Below are positions 16,881 through 25,295 of a stretch of 35,963 nucleotides of DNA, piece after piece. The DNA lies in contig JAHDVQ010000017.1 of the NCBI GenBank assembly GCA_023384595.1, forward strand, positions 4,480 to 40,442, given 5' to 3'. The notes under the pieces are model-generated. The model did not search any database, was not told where the DNA came from, and saw only the letters and a program-made list of their open reading frames with translations. This stretch comes from Vicinamibacteraceae bacterium (lineage in GTDB: Bacteria > Acidobacteriota > Vicinamibacteria > Vicinamibacterales > JAFNAJ01). The position numbers and the translations under genes are program-made. Positions within the stretch are counted from its first letter, which is position 1, and each line of letters starts with the position of its first letter.

Positions 16881-18314
16881 TCACTCGCAGCCCTGCCAGT
16901 ACGCGTCCCAGCGGGCCTCGTTCCCGTCTGGTGACCACGCGAGCGGGACGGTCCGCCCGAGGCAATCGAGCTGCGAGGGATGGAACCGGCGCGAGACGAG
17001 ACCCTCGCGTTCGAGCCGGCCGTGGACGGCCGCGTAGTTGTCGGAGACGCGCACGTCGACGAGGTCGAGCGAGAGGTCGAAGGTGTGGAACACCGCGACC
17101 TCTGCGCAGTTGGTGCGCACCTGGACCTTGCGCTCCGCGACGAGCAACTCGGCGACAATCGGCACCAGGCCGAGCGCGCCGCAGACGTCGGGTCTGGGCA
17201 GCAGGACGGCGCGTCTCTCCCGGCCGCCTGTGAAGTCCGACATGCCGTCACCTGGTGCGCGGCGCGCGCCGGGCGGCAGGTCGAGCACCGTCAGCACGCC
17301 GCGACCGAGTCCGAGGCCGGGGTTGCTGACGCCCGCCAGCAGCAGGTCTCCAGCGCCATCTCCGTCGAGATCGTGCTGAAGGGCACCGTACACCGCGCCC
17401 GGGTGCCAGTACTCCTCCACCAGCCGGCCCGTTCCGGGTTCGAGCAGCGCGACCTGCGAGGGGAACCAGTGACTGTGCCAGGCCACGGCGAGGACCAGCC
17501 GACGGCCTCGCACGTGGAGCGGTCGCACGATCCTCCCCGAGAAGTTCGCGCTGAACTCACGGTGCCGCCACGTGAACGCGCGGCCGTACGTGAAGCGCCA
17601 CCGTTCACGACCATCGGCCTCGAAACAGACCAGTGAGCCGGTCGCCGCTCCGCCCCTGTCGGCGGGGACGTTCACCAGCACCTCGACGCTGCCGTCGCCG
17701 TCGGCGTCGAACACCGCCGCATTGTCGAGCCGCACGCCGGGCAGTTCCCACTGGGGCACGTAGGCCAGGCCCGGCAACACGCGCTCCCAGAGCGCCTGGC
17801 CCGAGACGTTTCGAACGACCACCCGCTCGCCGTCAACCAGGGCCGCATGCGGCAACGCCGCGGGTTCCCCGAGGGCGATGAAGTAGGTCGCGGCGGCCAC
17901 GACGACGGCCGTCGAGAGCAGGACCGCGGCCCACACGCGCCCTTTGCGGGCTCCCGGAAGTGGAACGTCAGGCTCCAGTGGCGTGGGTGAGGCGCCGGCC
18001 CGCCTGCGCTCTCCCGCCGACGCGCCGCCATTTCGCAGCCAGCGCTCGAGTTCCGCGGCGTCGGCGACAGGATGGGACTTCAGGTCGACAGGCAGTTGGC
18101 GGATGGGGATGTCGGTGCGCTTGTGCCAGCGCTGGACCGTGCGGACGTCCACTTCGAGGAACGCGGCAATGGCCTTCCACCCGCGCAGCACGCCGCGATC
18201 GAGTTGCGGAGGGGGTGCTGGCGGCTTCGGAGTCCCCTCGGACACGCTCCCCTGTATACCACAGTGCCGTTGAGCTGGCGCTTCGTGGAGCGATGCAGTC
18301 CGACTCTCAGGCAT
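16881..18314 (-). CDS. N-terminal HTH domain + single TM + C-terminal FG-GAP/VCBS repeat (beta-propeller-like) protein
   Basis: LRGWKAIAAFLEVDVRTVQRWHKRTDIPIRQLPVDLKSHPVADAAELERWL (MerR/excisionase-like HTH); VWAAVLLSTAVVVAAATYFIAL (TM); FDADGDGSVEVLV and HDLDGDGAGDLLLAG (FG-GAP Ca-loop-like). Start codon uncertain. Confidence 0.8.
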   Translation of the reverse strand: MPESRTASLHEAPAQRHCGIQGSVSEGTPKPPAPPPQLDRGVLRGWKAIAAFLEVDVRTVQRWHKRTDIPIRQLPVDLKSHPVADAAELERWLRNGGASAGERRRAGASPTPLEPDVPLPGARKGRVWAAVLLSTAVVVAAATYFIALGEPAALPHAALVDGERVVVRNVSGQALWERVLPGLAYVPQWELPGVRLDNAAVFDADGDGSVEVLVNVPADRGGAATGSLVCFEADGRERWRFTYGRAFTWRHREFSANFSGRIVRPLHVRGRRLVLAVAWHSHWFPSQVALLEPGTGRLVEEYWHPGAVYGALQHDLDGDGAGDLLLAGVSNPGLGLGRGVLTVLDLPPGARRAPGDGMSDFTGGRERRAVLLPRPDVCGALGLVPIVAELLVAERKVQVRTNCAEVAVFHTFDLSLDLVDVRVSDNYAAVHGRLEREGLVSRRFHPSQLDCLGRTVPLAWSPDGNEARWDAYWQGCE

Positions 18315-18340
18315 TTCCCCTAACGTCTCGGCCAGCGAAG

Positions 18341-18369
18341 ATAATGCGTAAGTTCAATAAACGTAACAA
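18341..18369 (-). promoter_or_regulatory. Candidate sigma70-like promoter for the HTH/FG-GAP gene (TTGTTA-N17-CATTAT on the minus strand)
   Basis: Minus strand TTGTTA (18369-18364), exact 17-nt spacer, CATTAT (18346-18341), in a locally AT-rich island divergent from the mraZ promoter. Confidence 0.45.
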
Positions 18370-18387
18370 GTTCGCAGCACTAATGTG

Positions 18388-18416
18388 TTGACAGGGTTCG
18401 TGCCGAAACCTACTAT
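18388..18416 (+). promoter_or_regulatory. Sigma70-type promoter of the dcw operon (TTGACA-N17-TACTAT)
   Basis: TTGACA at 18388-18393, 17-nt spacer, TACTAT at 18411-18416, ~37 nt upstream of the mraZ GTG start. Confidence 0.82.
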
Positions 18417-18443
18417 CGGGTGGTCCAAAGTGGACCGAAGTGG
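18417..18443 (+). promoter_or_regulatory. Putative MraZ operator: three 10-bp-phased GTGG boxes (cGGGTGG / AAAGTGG / GAAGTGG)
   Basis: Boxes at 18417-18423, 18427-18433, 18437-18443; spacing and motif resemble described MraZ sites (TGGGA-N5 repeats in E. coli, AAAGTG[T/G] repeats in mycoplasmas). Confidence 0.75.
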
Positions 18444-18452
18444 AGCGACCGC

Positions 18453-18899
18453 GTGCTGCTGGGGAGTCACCAAGCACGAATCGATGACAAGGGCCGGCTC
18501 AAGCTGCCGAGCCAGTTCCGGAACCTCATCGAGGGCCAGTACGGGCGGGATCTGTTCGTCACGAGCACCCACCCCCAGGGCGAGTACATCCGGCTGTACC
18601 CGATGAAGGTCTGGAACGAGCTGGGCGCGAAGCTCACGGCCATGCCATCGACCGAGCGCGCCAGGCTGCGGTTCCTCCAGACGGTGGGCTATTTCGGACA
18701 GGTGGCCGAGCTCGACAACCAGGGACGCGTGCTCGTGCATCCCCGGCTGCGGGCATCGGCGGCGATGGAGGGCGAAGTCGAGGTGCTTGGACAGATCACG
18801 TACCTCGACGTGTGGAACGCGGCGCGGTTCGAGGCGCACCGGCAGAGCGACCCGCTCACCGACGTCGACCTCGACGTGCTGGCACGGTACGGCATCTAG
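18453..18899 (+). CDS. mraZ: Transcriptional regulator MraZ
   Basis: VLLGSHQARIDDKGRLKLPSQFRNLIEG...TVGYFGQVAELDNQGRVLVHPRLRASA aligns with MFMGEYxHxIDEKGRxxxP. GTG at 18453 with GGAG 7 nt upstream preferred over 18420. Confidence 0.93.
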   Translation: MLLGSHQARIDDKGRLKLPSQFRNLIEGQYGRDLFVTSTHPQGEYIRLYPMKVWNELGAKLTAMPSTERARLRFLQTVGYFGQVAELDNQGRVLVHPRLRASAAMEGEVEVLGQITYLDVWNAARFEAHRQSDPLTDVDLDVLARYGI

Positions 18900-18911
18900 C
18901 GGGGGCGAGGC

Positions 18912-19793
18912 GTGCACGAGCCGGTCCTGGTTGCGGAGGTCGTCGAGGCCCTGCGGCCCCAGCGCGGTGGCACGTTCGTCGACTGCACGGTGGGGCTCGG
19001 CGGACACGCGCGGGCGCTGCTCGACGCAGGCGCCACGACGCTCGTCGGGCTCGACCGCGATGCCGAGGCGCTGGCGCTGGCGGGCGCGGTGCTCGCGCCG
19101 TTCGGCCCGCGGGTGACGCTGGTCCACGCCGACTATCGCGACCTCGAGGCGGAGCTCGATCGCCTCGGCGTCGGCGAGGTCGACGGCATCGTCGCCGACC
19201 TCGGCGTCTCGTCGATGCAGCTCGACGCCGAGGGCCGGGGCTTCAGCTTCCGCCGCGACGAGCCGCTCGACATGCGCATGGATCGCAGTCGTGGCGTGAC
19301 GGCGGCGGAGTGGATTGCGGCGACAGACGAACGTGCGATGGCCGACGCCATCTTCGCCTACGGCGAGGAGCGGTTTGCGCGGCGCATCGCGCGGCGCATC
19401 GCGCGGGCGCGCGACGAGGCGCCGATTGCGACGACGGGGCAGCTGGCGGCGGTGGTGCGGCAGGCGGTGCCCACGCGCGGCTACCAGCGCATCGACCCGG
19501 CGACGCGCACGTTCCAGGCGATCCGGATCGCGGTCAACCGCGAGCTCGATCGCCTCGACGCGTTTCTCGAGGCGGCGGCGGGACGGCTGGCCGTGGGCGC
19601 ACGGCTCGCGATCATCTCGTTCCACTCGCTCGAGGATCGCGTCGTGAAGCACACCTTCCGCGCGATGGTCGCGGCGGGCCGGCTGGCGCTGGGGCTCGTC
19701 ACGAGGCGGCCCGTCGTGCCGGGCGACGAGGAAGTCGGGCGCAACCCGAGGGCGCGCAGCGCGAAGCTGCGGGTGATGGAGAGGCTGGCATGA
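18912..19793 (+). CDS. rsmH: 16S rRNA (cytosine(1402)-N4)-methyltransferase
   Basis: MHEPVLVAEVVEALRPQRGGTFVDCTVGLGGHARALLDAG...DGIVADLGVSSMQLD...GRGFSFRRDEPLDMRMD...IISFHSLEDRVVKHTFR. Confidence 0.97.
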   Translation: MHEPVLVAEVVEALRPQRGGTFVDCTVGLGGHARALLDAGATTLVGLDRDAEALALAGAVLAPFGPRVTLVHADYRDLEAELDRLGVGEVDGIVADLGVSSMQLDAEGRGFSFRRDEPLDMRMDRSRGVTAAEWIAATDERAMADAIFAYGEERFARRIARRIARARDEAPIATTGQLAAVVRQAVPTRGYQRIDPATRTFQAIRIAVNRELDRLDAFLEAAAGRLAVGARLAIISFHSLEDRVVKHTFRAMVAAGRLALGLVTRRPVVPGDEEVGRNPRARSAKLRVMERLA

Positions 19794-20182
19794 GCGAACT
19801 CGACTTCGAATACGCGGTTCGCAAGGACGTGCGCAACAACCCCATCGTCCGCGAGGTGGACCGGGACAGGCACCGCACGATCGTGCGCTATACGCTGCTC
19901 GGCTTCGTGCTGCTCGCGACGCTGGTCTGGAGCGCGACCCAGCCCCTCGAGGTGGTGCGCGTGGGCTACGAACTGGAGCGGATGCGCGGCGAGAAGGCCG
20001 AGCTCGAACGCCTCAACCGCCATCTGCGGCTCGAGCAGGCGACGCTCGCGGCGCCGCAGCGCCTGCAGGATCTCGCGGTGCGCGAACTGGGACTGGTCGT
20101 GCCCACCCCGGAGGATCTCGTCGTCATCGAGCGGGTGACGCCGCCCGAGCCCCCATCCTCGTCGCTGATGGCGTCACGGTAG
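19790..20182 (+). CDS. ftsL: Cell division protein FtsL-like
   Basis: 130-aa bitopic protein with coiled coil (VRYTLLGFVLLATLVWSATQPLEVVRVGYELERMRGEKAELERLNRHLRLEQATLAAPQRLQDLAVRELGL), between rsmH and ftsI; ATGA overlap with rsmH. Confidence 0.8.
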   Translation: MSELDFEYAVRKDVRNNPIVREVDRDRHRTIVRYTLLGFVLLATLVWSATQPLEVVRVGYELERMRGEKAELERLNRHLRLEQATLAAPQRLQDLAVRELGLVVPTPEDLVVIERVTPPEPPSSSLMASR

Positions 20183-20191
20183 GAGCGCGGC

Positions 20192-22348
20192 ATGGACTCT
20201 CCACTCGCGCCCGGCGGCCCCGAGCCGTTCGCCGCGTCGCTCAACAATCCCGGCCTCGTGCGCGATGCCCAGCAGCGTGCGGCCGCCCCCGCGCCGCTCG
20301 ACTGGCGTCGGCTCGTGCGACGGCGGGCGCTCGTGCTCGGCGTGCTGCTGCTCCTGTGGGGCGCCGGCATCCAGGCGCGCCTCGTCTACCTGCAGGTGGT
20401 CGATCACGATCAGTACGTCCAGCTGGCCGAGCGGCAGCACACGAGGACGATCAAGATCGCCGGCAAGCGCGGCGCGCTCCTCGACCGGCACGGCCGCCTG
20501 CTCGCCTACAGCGTGGACGGCGACGCGGTTTTCGCCGAGCCGCCGCGCATCACCGACCGCGACGCCGTGGCGCGGCGGGTGTGCGAGGCCATCGAAGGCT
20601 GCGGTCCCGAGGAGCGCGGCGAGATCCGCGCACGGCTCGGACAGCGCCGGGCCTTCGTCTACCTGGCGCGGCGCATCTCGCCGGTCGACGCCGAGCGCGT
20701 GCGCGCCCTCGACATCCGCGGGATCGGCATCCGCCGCGAGGACCGTCGCTACTACCCGAACCGCGAGCTCGCGGCGCACCTGCTCGGGTTCGTGGGCATC
20801 GACAACGAGGGGCAGGCGGGCATCGAGCTGGCCTTCGACGAGCGCATTGCCGGGCGGCCGGGGATGGTCCTGCTGCAGACCGACGCCAGGCAGAACGCGT
20901 TCGAGCGCGTGCAGCGGCCGCCCACCGAGGGCGCGTCGCTCGAGCTCACCATCGACCAGTACCTGCAGTTCGTCGCCGAGCGCGAGCTGGCCGCCGGCGT
21001 CAAGGAGTTCGGGGCGAAGGCCGGCACCATCGTCATCATGGACCCGCGCGACGGCGACATCCTCGCGCTGGCGAACTACCCCACCTTCAACCCCAACGCG
21101 ATCAGGCGGGGCACCGAGCAGATCCGCCGGAACCGCGCGGTCGAGGACGTGTACGAGCCGGGATCGACCTTCAAGATCGTCACGGCGGCGGCGGCCCTCG
21201 AGGAACGGCTCGTGCGCCCCACCGACGTCTTCGACGTGAGCAGCGGCAGCATCCGCTTCGGCGCGCGCGTCATCTCGGACGTCCACCGCTACGGCGCGCT
21301 CTCGTTCCACGATCTCATCGTCAAGTCGAGCAACGTCGGCGCCATCAAGGTAGGGCAGCGCATCGGGCCGCACCGCCTGGTCGACTACGTGACGCGCTTC
21401 GGCTTCGGCGCGCGCGCGCTCGGCGACCTGCGCCACGAGACGCGCGGCATCGTGTGGCGCCCCGAGAAACTCAACGACAGCGCGCTCGCGTCGGTCTCGA
21501 TGGGCTACCAGGTCGCCGTCACGCCGGTGCAGATGGCGGCGGCGGCGAGCGCGGTCGCCAACGGCGGCGAGCTGGTCCGCCCCCGCGTGGTGCGCGCCGT
21601 CATCGAGGACGGCGTGCGTGTCGAGACGCCGCGCCGCCTCGAGCGGCGGGTCATCAGCCCGGCGACCGCCGCCACGCTGACCACCATCATGGAGGACGTC
21701 GTCGAGATCGGGACGGCGAAGGCCGCGCGCATCGACGGCTACACCATCGCCGGCAAGACCGGCACGGCGGCGAAGATCGAGAACGGCCGCTACTCGAAGG
21801 CGAACTACAACGCGTCGTTCGTCGGGTTCCTGCCATCGCGCGAGCCCGCCGTCACCGTGCTCGTCGTCATCGACTCGCCGCGCGGGCGCGGCTACTACGG
21901 CGGCGCGGTCGCCGCCCCGGTCTTCAGACGCGTCGCGGAAGCGACGCTCCAGTACCTCGGCATCCCGCCGGCCGACGACGAGCGCGCGCGCGTGCTGCTG
22001 GCGCGCCGCGTGGCGGCCGAGGGGCCGATCGTGAGCCCGGCGTCCATGCGCGAGCCGCTGACCGCCAGCCTCGACGCCACGCCCGACCTCGATGCCGGCG
22101 ACGGCATGCCGGACGTGCGCGGCTGGTCGGCCCGCGACGCCGTGCGCGCGCTCGCGCGGCTCGGCGTGACGGCGCGTGCGCGCGGCGACGGTGTGGTCGC
22201 CGCGCAGTCGCTGGCGCCAGGCGCTCCGCTGGATCCCGGGGCGACCTGCGTGCTCACGCTCGTGCGCCGCCCGGCGGCCGCCGTCGCGGCGGCCGCGGCC
22301 GTCCCACTCGCCGGATCTGCTCCGCCCCAGGTGCGGCCCGACCCATGA
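20192..22348 (+). CDS. ftsI: Division-type transpeptidase (FtsI/PBP2-SpoVD-like) with C-terminal PASTA domain
   Basis: GKRGALLDRHGRLLAYSVDGDAVFAEP...EPGSTFKIVTAAAAL (SxxK)...SSNV (SxN)...AGKTGTAAKIENGRY (KTG); C-terminal MPDVRGWSARDAVRALARLGVTARARGDGVVAAQSLAPGAPLDPGATCVLTL (PASTA-like). Confidence 0.93.
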   Translation: MDSPLAPGGPEPFAASLNNPGLVRDAQQRAAAPAPLDWRRLVRRRALVLGVLLLLWGAGIQARLVYLQVVDHDQYVQLAERQHTRTIKIAGKRGALLDRHGRLLAYSVDGDAVFAEPPRITDRDAVARRVCEAIEGCGPEERGEIRARLGQRRAFVYLARRISPVDAERVRALDIRGIGIRREDRRYYPNRELAAHLLGFVGIDNEGQAGIELAFDERIAGRPGMVLLQTDARQNAFERVQRPPTEGASLELTIDQYLQFVAERELAAGVKEFGAKAGTIVIMDPRDGDILALANYPTFNPNAIRRGTEQIRRNRAVEDVYEPGSTFKIVTAAAALEERLVRPTDVFDVSSGSIRFGARVISDVHRYGALSFHDLIVKSSNVGAIKVGQRIGPHRLVDYVTRFGFGARALGDLRHETRGIVWRPEKLNDSALASVSMGYQVAVTPVQMAAAASAVANGGELVRPRVVRAVIEDGVRVETPRRLERRVISPATAATLTTIMEDVVEIGTAKAARIDGYTIAGKTGTAAKIENGRYSKANYNASFVGFLPSREPAVTVLVVIDSPRGRGYYGGAVAAPVFRRVAEATLQYLGIPPADDERARVLLARRVAAEGPIVSPASMREPLTASLDATPDLDAGDGMPDVRGWSARDAVRALARLGVTARARGDGVVAAQSLAPGAPLDPGATCVLTLVRRPAAAVAAAAAVPLAGSAPPQVRPDP

Positions 22349-23895
22349 CGCTCGGCGAGCTCCTCGATCGGGTCGCGGCGCGTGTGCCGCTCGAGCGTCA
22401 GGGCGCGGGTTGGGACGCCGCCGCCGCCGCCCCCGTGCACGCGCTCGTGTACGACTCGCGCCAGGCGGCCGCGGGGTCGGTGTTCTTCGCCCTGCGGGGG
22501 GTGCACGCCGACGGCCGCGCGTTCGCCCCGCAAGCCGTCGCCCAGGGCGCCATGGCCGTGCTCGCCGAGGGCGCGCCGCCGGGTGGCTGGAGCGGGCCCT
22601 GGGTGTCGGCGCCCGACGCGCGCCGGGCGCTCGCCTGGGCCGCCGCGGAGTTCTACCGCCATCCGAGCGAGTCGCTCGCGCTCATCGGCATCACCGGCAC
22701 CAACGGCAAGACCACGACGACCTACCTGGCGCAGTCCATGCTCGACGCGGCCGGCCTGCGTGCGGCGCGCCTCGGCACCATCTCGTACCGCGTGCGCGGC
22801 GTCGATCGCGACGCGGCGCGCACGACGCCCGAAGCGGCCGACCTGCAGCGCCTGCTTCGCGACGCGGTCGACGGCGGCGACCAGACCTGCGCCATGGAGG
22901 TCTCGAGCCACGCGCTCGCGCTGCACCGCGTCGAGGGCCTCCGGTTCGCCGCCGCGGTCTTCACCAACCTGACGCGCGATCACCTCGACTTCCACGGCGG
23001 GATGGAGGAGTACTTCCGCGCCAAGCGGCGGCTCTTCGAGATGCTGCCCGGCGGCGCGCCCGCCATCGTGAACATCGACGATCCCTACGGCCTCCGCCTG
23101 AAGCAGGACTTCCCGCACGCCGTCACGTACGCGCTCGATCGGCGCGCCGACGTGCACCCCGACGCGTTCTCGGCCTCGCTCGACGGCCTCGCCTTCGACG
23201 TGCTGACGCCGCGCGGCCGGGTGCGGGTGAGGTCGCGCCTCGTCGGCCGGCCCAACGCCTACAACGTGGTCGCGGCGATTGCCGTCATGACCACGCTGGA
23301 CGTCCCGATCGCCGCAATGGAGGAGGGCATCTCGCGCCTCTCGCACGTCCCGGGGCGCTTCCAGACGGTGAGCGGCCCGGGCGACGACATCGAGGTCGTC
23401 GTCGACTACGCCCACACCGACGATGCGCTGCGCAACCTGCTCGAGACGACGCGCGCGCTCGTCAAGGGACGCATCATCACGGTGTTCGGCTGCGGCGGCG
23501 ATCGCGATCGCACGAAGCGGCCGCTCATGGGCGCCGTCGCCGCCCGGCTGAGCGACCTCGTCGTCATCACCTCCGACAACCCGAGGTCCGAGACGCCCGA
23601 GGACATCATCGAGGAGATCAAGCGCGGCATCGTGCCCCCCGAACGGCCCGCGACGCGCGCCGGCCAGGTGATCGCGCCCGTGCGCACGGTGCCGTGGCTC
23701 GCGATCGTGGATCGCGAGGCCGCGATCCGGCGCGCCGTCGGGGAGGCGCTCCCCGGCGACATCGTCGTCGTGGCCGGCAAGGGACACGAGCAGTACCAGG
23801 AGATCGGCGGACGCACGCTGCCCTTCGACGACGTGGCCGTCGCGCGCGCGGCGCTGGCCCAACGGCGCGAGCGGCGCGCGGGGGACGGGTCGTGA
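22345..23895 (+). CDS. murE: UDP-N-acetylmuramoyl-L-alanyl-D-glutamate--2,6-diaminopimelate ligase
   Basis: DSRQAAAGSVFFALRG...GITGTNGKTTTTYL...EVSSHALALHRV...LTRDHLDFHGGMEEYFRAKRRLF...SDNPRSETPEDII. The DNPR motif is consistent with meso-DAP specificity. ATG 22345 overlaps the ftsI stop. Confidence 0.95.
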   Translation: MTLGELLDRVAARVPLERQGAGWDAAAAAPVHALVYDSRQAAAGSVFFALRGVHADGRAFAPQAVAQGAMAVLAEGAPPGGWSGPWVSAPDARRALAWAAAEFYRHPSESLALIGITGTNGKTTTTYLAQSMLDAAGLRAARLGTISYRVRGVDRDAARTTPEAADLQRLLRDAVDGGDQTCAMEVSSHALALHRVEGLRFAAAVFTNLTRDHLDFHGGMEEYFRAKRRLFEMLPGGAPAIVNIDDPYGLRLKQDFPHAVTYALDRRADVHPDAFSASLDGLAFDVLTPRGRVRVRSRLVGRPNAYNVVAAIAVMTTLDVPIAAMEEGISRLSHVPGRFQTVSGPGDDIEVVVDYAHTDDALRNLLETTRALVKGRIITVFGCGGDRDRTKRPLMGAVAARLSDLVVITSDNPRSETPEDIIEEIKRGIVPPERPATRAGQVIAPVRTVPWLAIVDREAAIRRAVGEALPGDIVVVAGKGHEQYQEIGGRTLPFDDVAVARAALAQRRERRAGDGS

Positions 23896-25295
23896 CCGCC
23901 GGCTTCACGCTGTCGTTCGCCGAGCTGGCCGAGGCGGTGGGCGGCGTGCTCCTGCAGGGGAACCCGGCCACGCCCGTCGACGGCGTCTCGACCGACACGC
24001 GGACCATCGCGCCCGGCGATACCTTCGTCGCGCTCCGGGGACCGGCGTTCGATGGCCACGCGTTCCTCGAGGCGGCCGCCTCGGGCGGCGCGGCCGGCGC
24101 CATCGTCGAAGCCGCGCGGGCCTCGGAGTGGCCAGGCGCCCTCGCCATCGTGGGCGTGGCCGACACGCTGCGCGCGCTGCAGGACCTCGCGCGCGCCGTG
24201 CGCCGTCGCGTCGACACGCGCGTGGTGGCGATCACCGGCAGCGCCGGCAAGACCACCACGAAGGAAGCGCTCGCGGCGATGCTGTCGACGCGGTACCGGA
24301 CGGTCAGGAACCGCGGAAACCTGAACAACCACATCGGCCTCCCGCTCTCGCTGCTCGATCTCCGGACCGGGCCCGACTACGCGGTGATGGAACTCGGCAT
24401 GAACCACGCCGGCGAGATCCGGCGCCTCGTCGAGATCGCCGAGCCCGACGTGCGCGTGTGGACCAACGTGGGGACGGCCCACCTCGAGTACTTCGGCACG
24501 CCCGAGGCTATCGCCGACGCGAAGGCCGAAGTGCTCGAACGTGCCACCCCGCGCACCCTGGCCGTGGTCAACGCCGACGATCCGCTGGTCATGGCGCGCG
24601 TGGCCGGGTTCGGCGGCCGCGTGCTCACCTTCGGCTTCAGCGAAAGCGCCGATATCCGGGCCCACCACGTGGTGCCGCGCGGCTTCGACGGCACCCGCGC
24701 GCGCGCGATGACGCCGGTGGGCGAGCTGGATCTCGACGTGCCGCTCCCGGGTGAAGGCCACGTGCTCAACGTGCTCGCCGCGGCCGCCGTCGCCGTCGAC
24801 GCGGGCATCGACGCCTCGGCCATCGCGGCAACGGTGCGGTCGCTCAGGCCGGTCGCACGCCGTGGCGAGGTGCATCGCCTCGACGACGGCACCCGGATCG
24901 TGGACGACAGCTACAACGCGAGCCCGACCGCCGTCGAGATGATGCTGCGGGTCATGGCGGGCGACCCCTCGGCGGCGCGGCGCGTGGCGTTCCTCGGCGA
25001 GATGCTCGAGCTCGGCGAGCAGTCGGCCGGCCTGCACCGCGAGACGGGGCGGAAGGCCGTCGAGGCCGGGGCGTCGCTGGTGGTCGCCGTCGGCGGCGAT
25101 CCGGCTCGCGCGCTCTTCGAAGGCGCGTTGGCCGCGGGACTCGACGAGTCCGGGGCGCGCTACTTCGAGACGAGCGACGCGGCGGCCGCCGAAGCCAGGG
25201 CCCTCGTCAGGCCCGGCGATCTGGTCGTCGTCAAGGGCTCGCGCGGCACGCGCATGGAGCGCATCGTGGATCGGCTCGTCGGAGGGGCAGGCTGA
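23892..25295 (+). CDS. murF: UDP-N-acetylmuramoyl-tripeptide--D-alanyl-D-alanine ligase
   Basis: [18 protein letters not shown]...[18 protein letters not shown]...[14 protein letters not shown]...[10 protein letters not shown]...[21 protein letters not shown] start overlaps the murE stop. Confidence 0.95.
   Translation: MTAGFTLSFAELAEAVGGVLLQGNPATPVDGVSTDTRTIAPGDTFVALRGPAFDGHAFLEAAASGGAAGAIVEAARASEWPGALAIVGVADTLRALQDLARAVRRRVDTRVVAITGSAGKTTTKEALAAMLSTRYRTVRNRGNLNNHIGLPLSLLDLRTGPDYAVMELGMNHAGEIRRLVEIAEPDVRVWTNVGTAHLEYFGTPEAIADAKAEVLERATPRTLAVVNADDPLVMARVAGFGGRVLTFGFSESADIRAHHVVPRGFDGTRARAMTPVGELDLDVPLPGEGHVLNVLAAAAVAVDAGIDASAIAATVRSLRPVARRGEVHRLDDGTRIVDDSYNASPTAVEMMLRVMAGDPSAARRVAFLGEMLELGEQSAGLHRETGRKAVEAGASLVVAVGGDPARALFEGALAAGLDESGARYFETSDAAAAEARALVRPGDLVVVKGSRGTRMERIVDRLVGGAG

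Noticed and set aside
15904-17251. Several ORFs (15904-16359 -, 15943-17037 +, 16421-17251 -) around the PEP-CTERM gene
   Set aside because: Overlap the better-supported PEP-CTERM and HTH/FG-GAP genes in other frames and have biased composition without domain motifs.
18420-18452. N-terminal extension of mraZ (GTG 18420)
   Set aside because: Would start inside the MraZ boxes and at or before the predicted TSS; MraZ alignment supports the GTG at 18453.
19377-19400. 12-bp tandem repeat GCGCGGCGCATC x2 in rsmH
   Set aside because: In-frame RRIARRIA coding microrepeat; no sign of regulatory function.
20356-23895. 1179-aa plus-strand ORF (apparent fusion ending in MurE)
   Set aside because: N-terminal ~660 residues are the wrong frame of ftsI (Arg/Ala-rich); the frame merely runs into the genuine murE start at 22345. 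Same artefact for 22176-25295 (murF), 29371-31620 (murC), 30672-32564 (ftsQ), 31736-33844 (ftsA), 33283-35163 (ftsZ).
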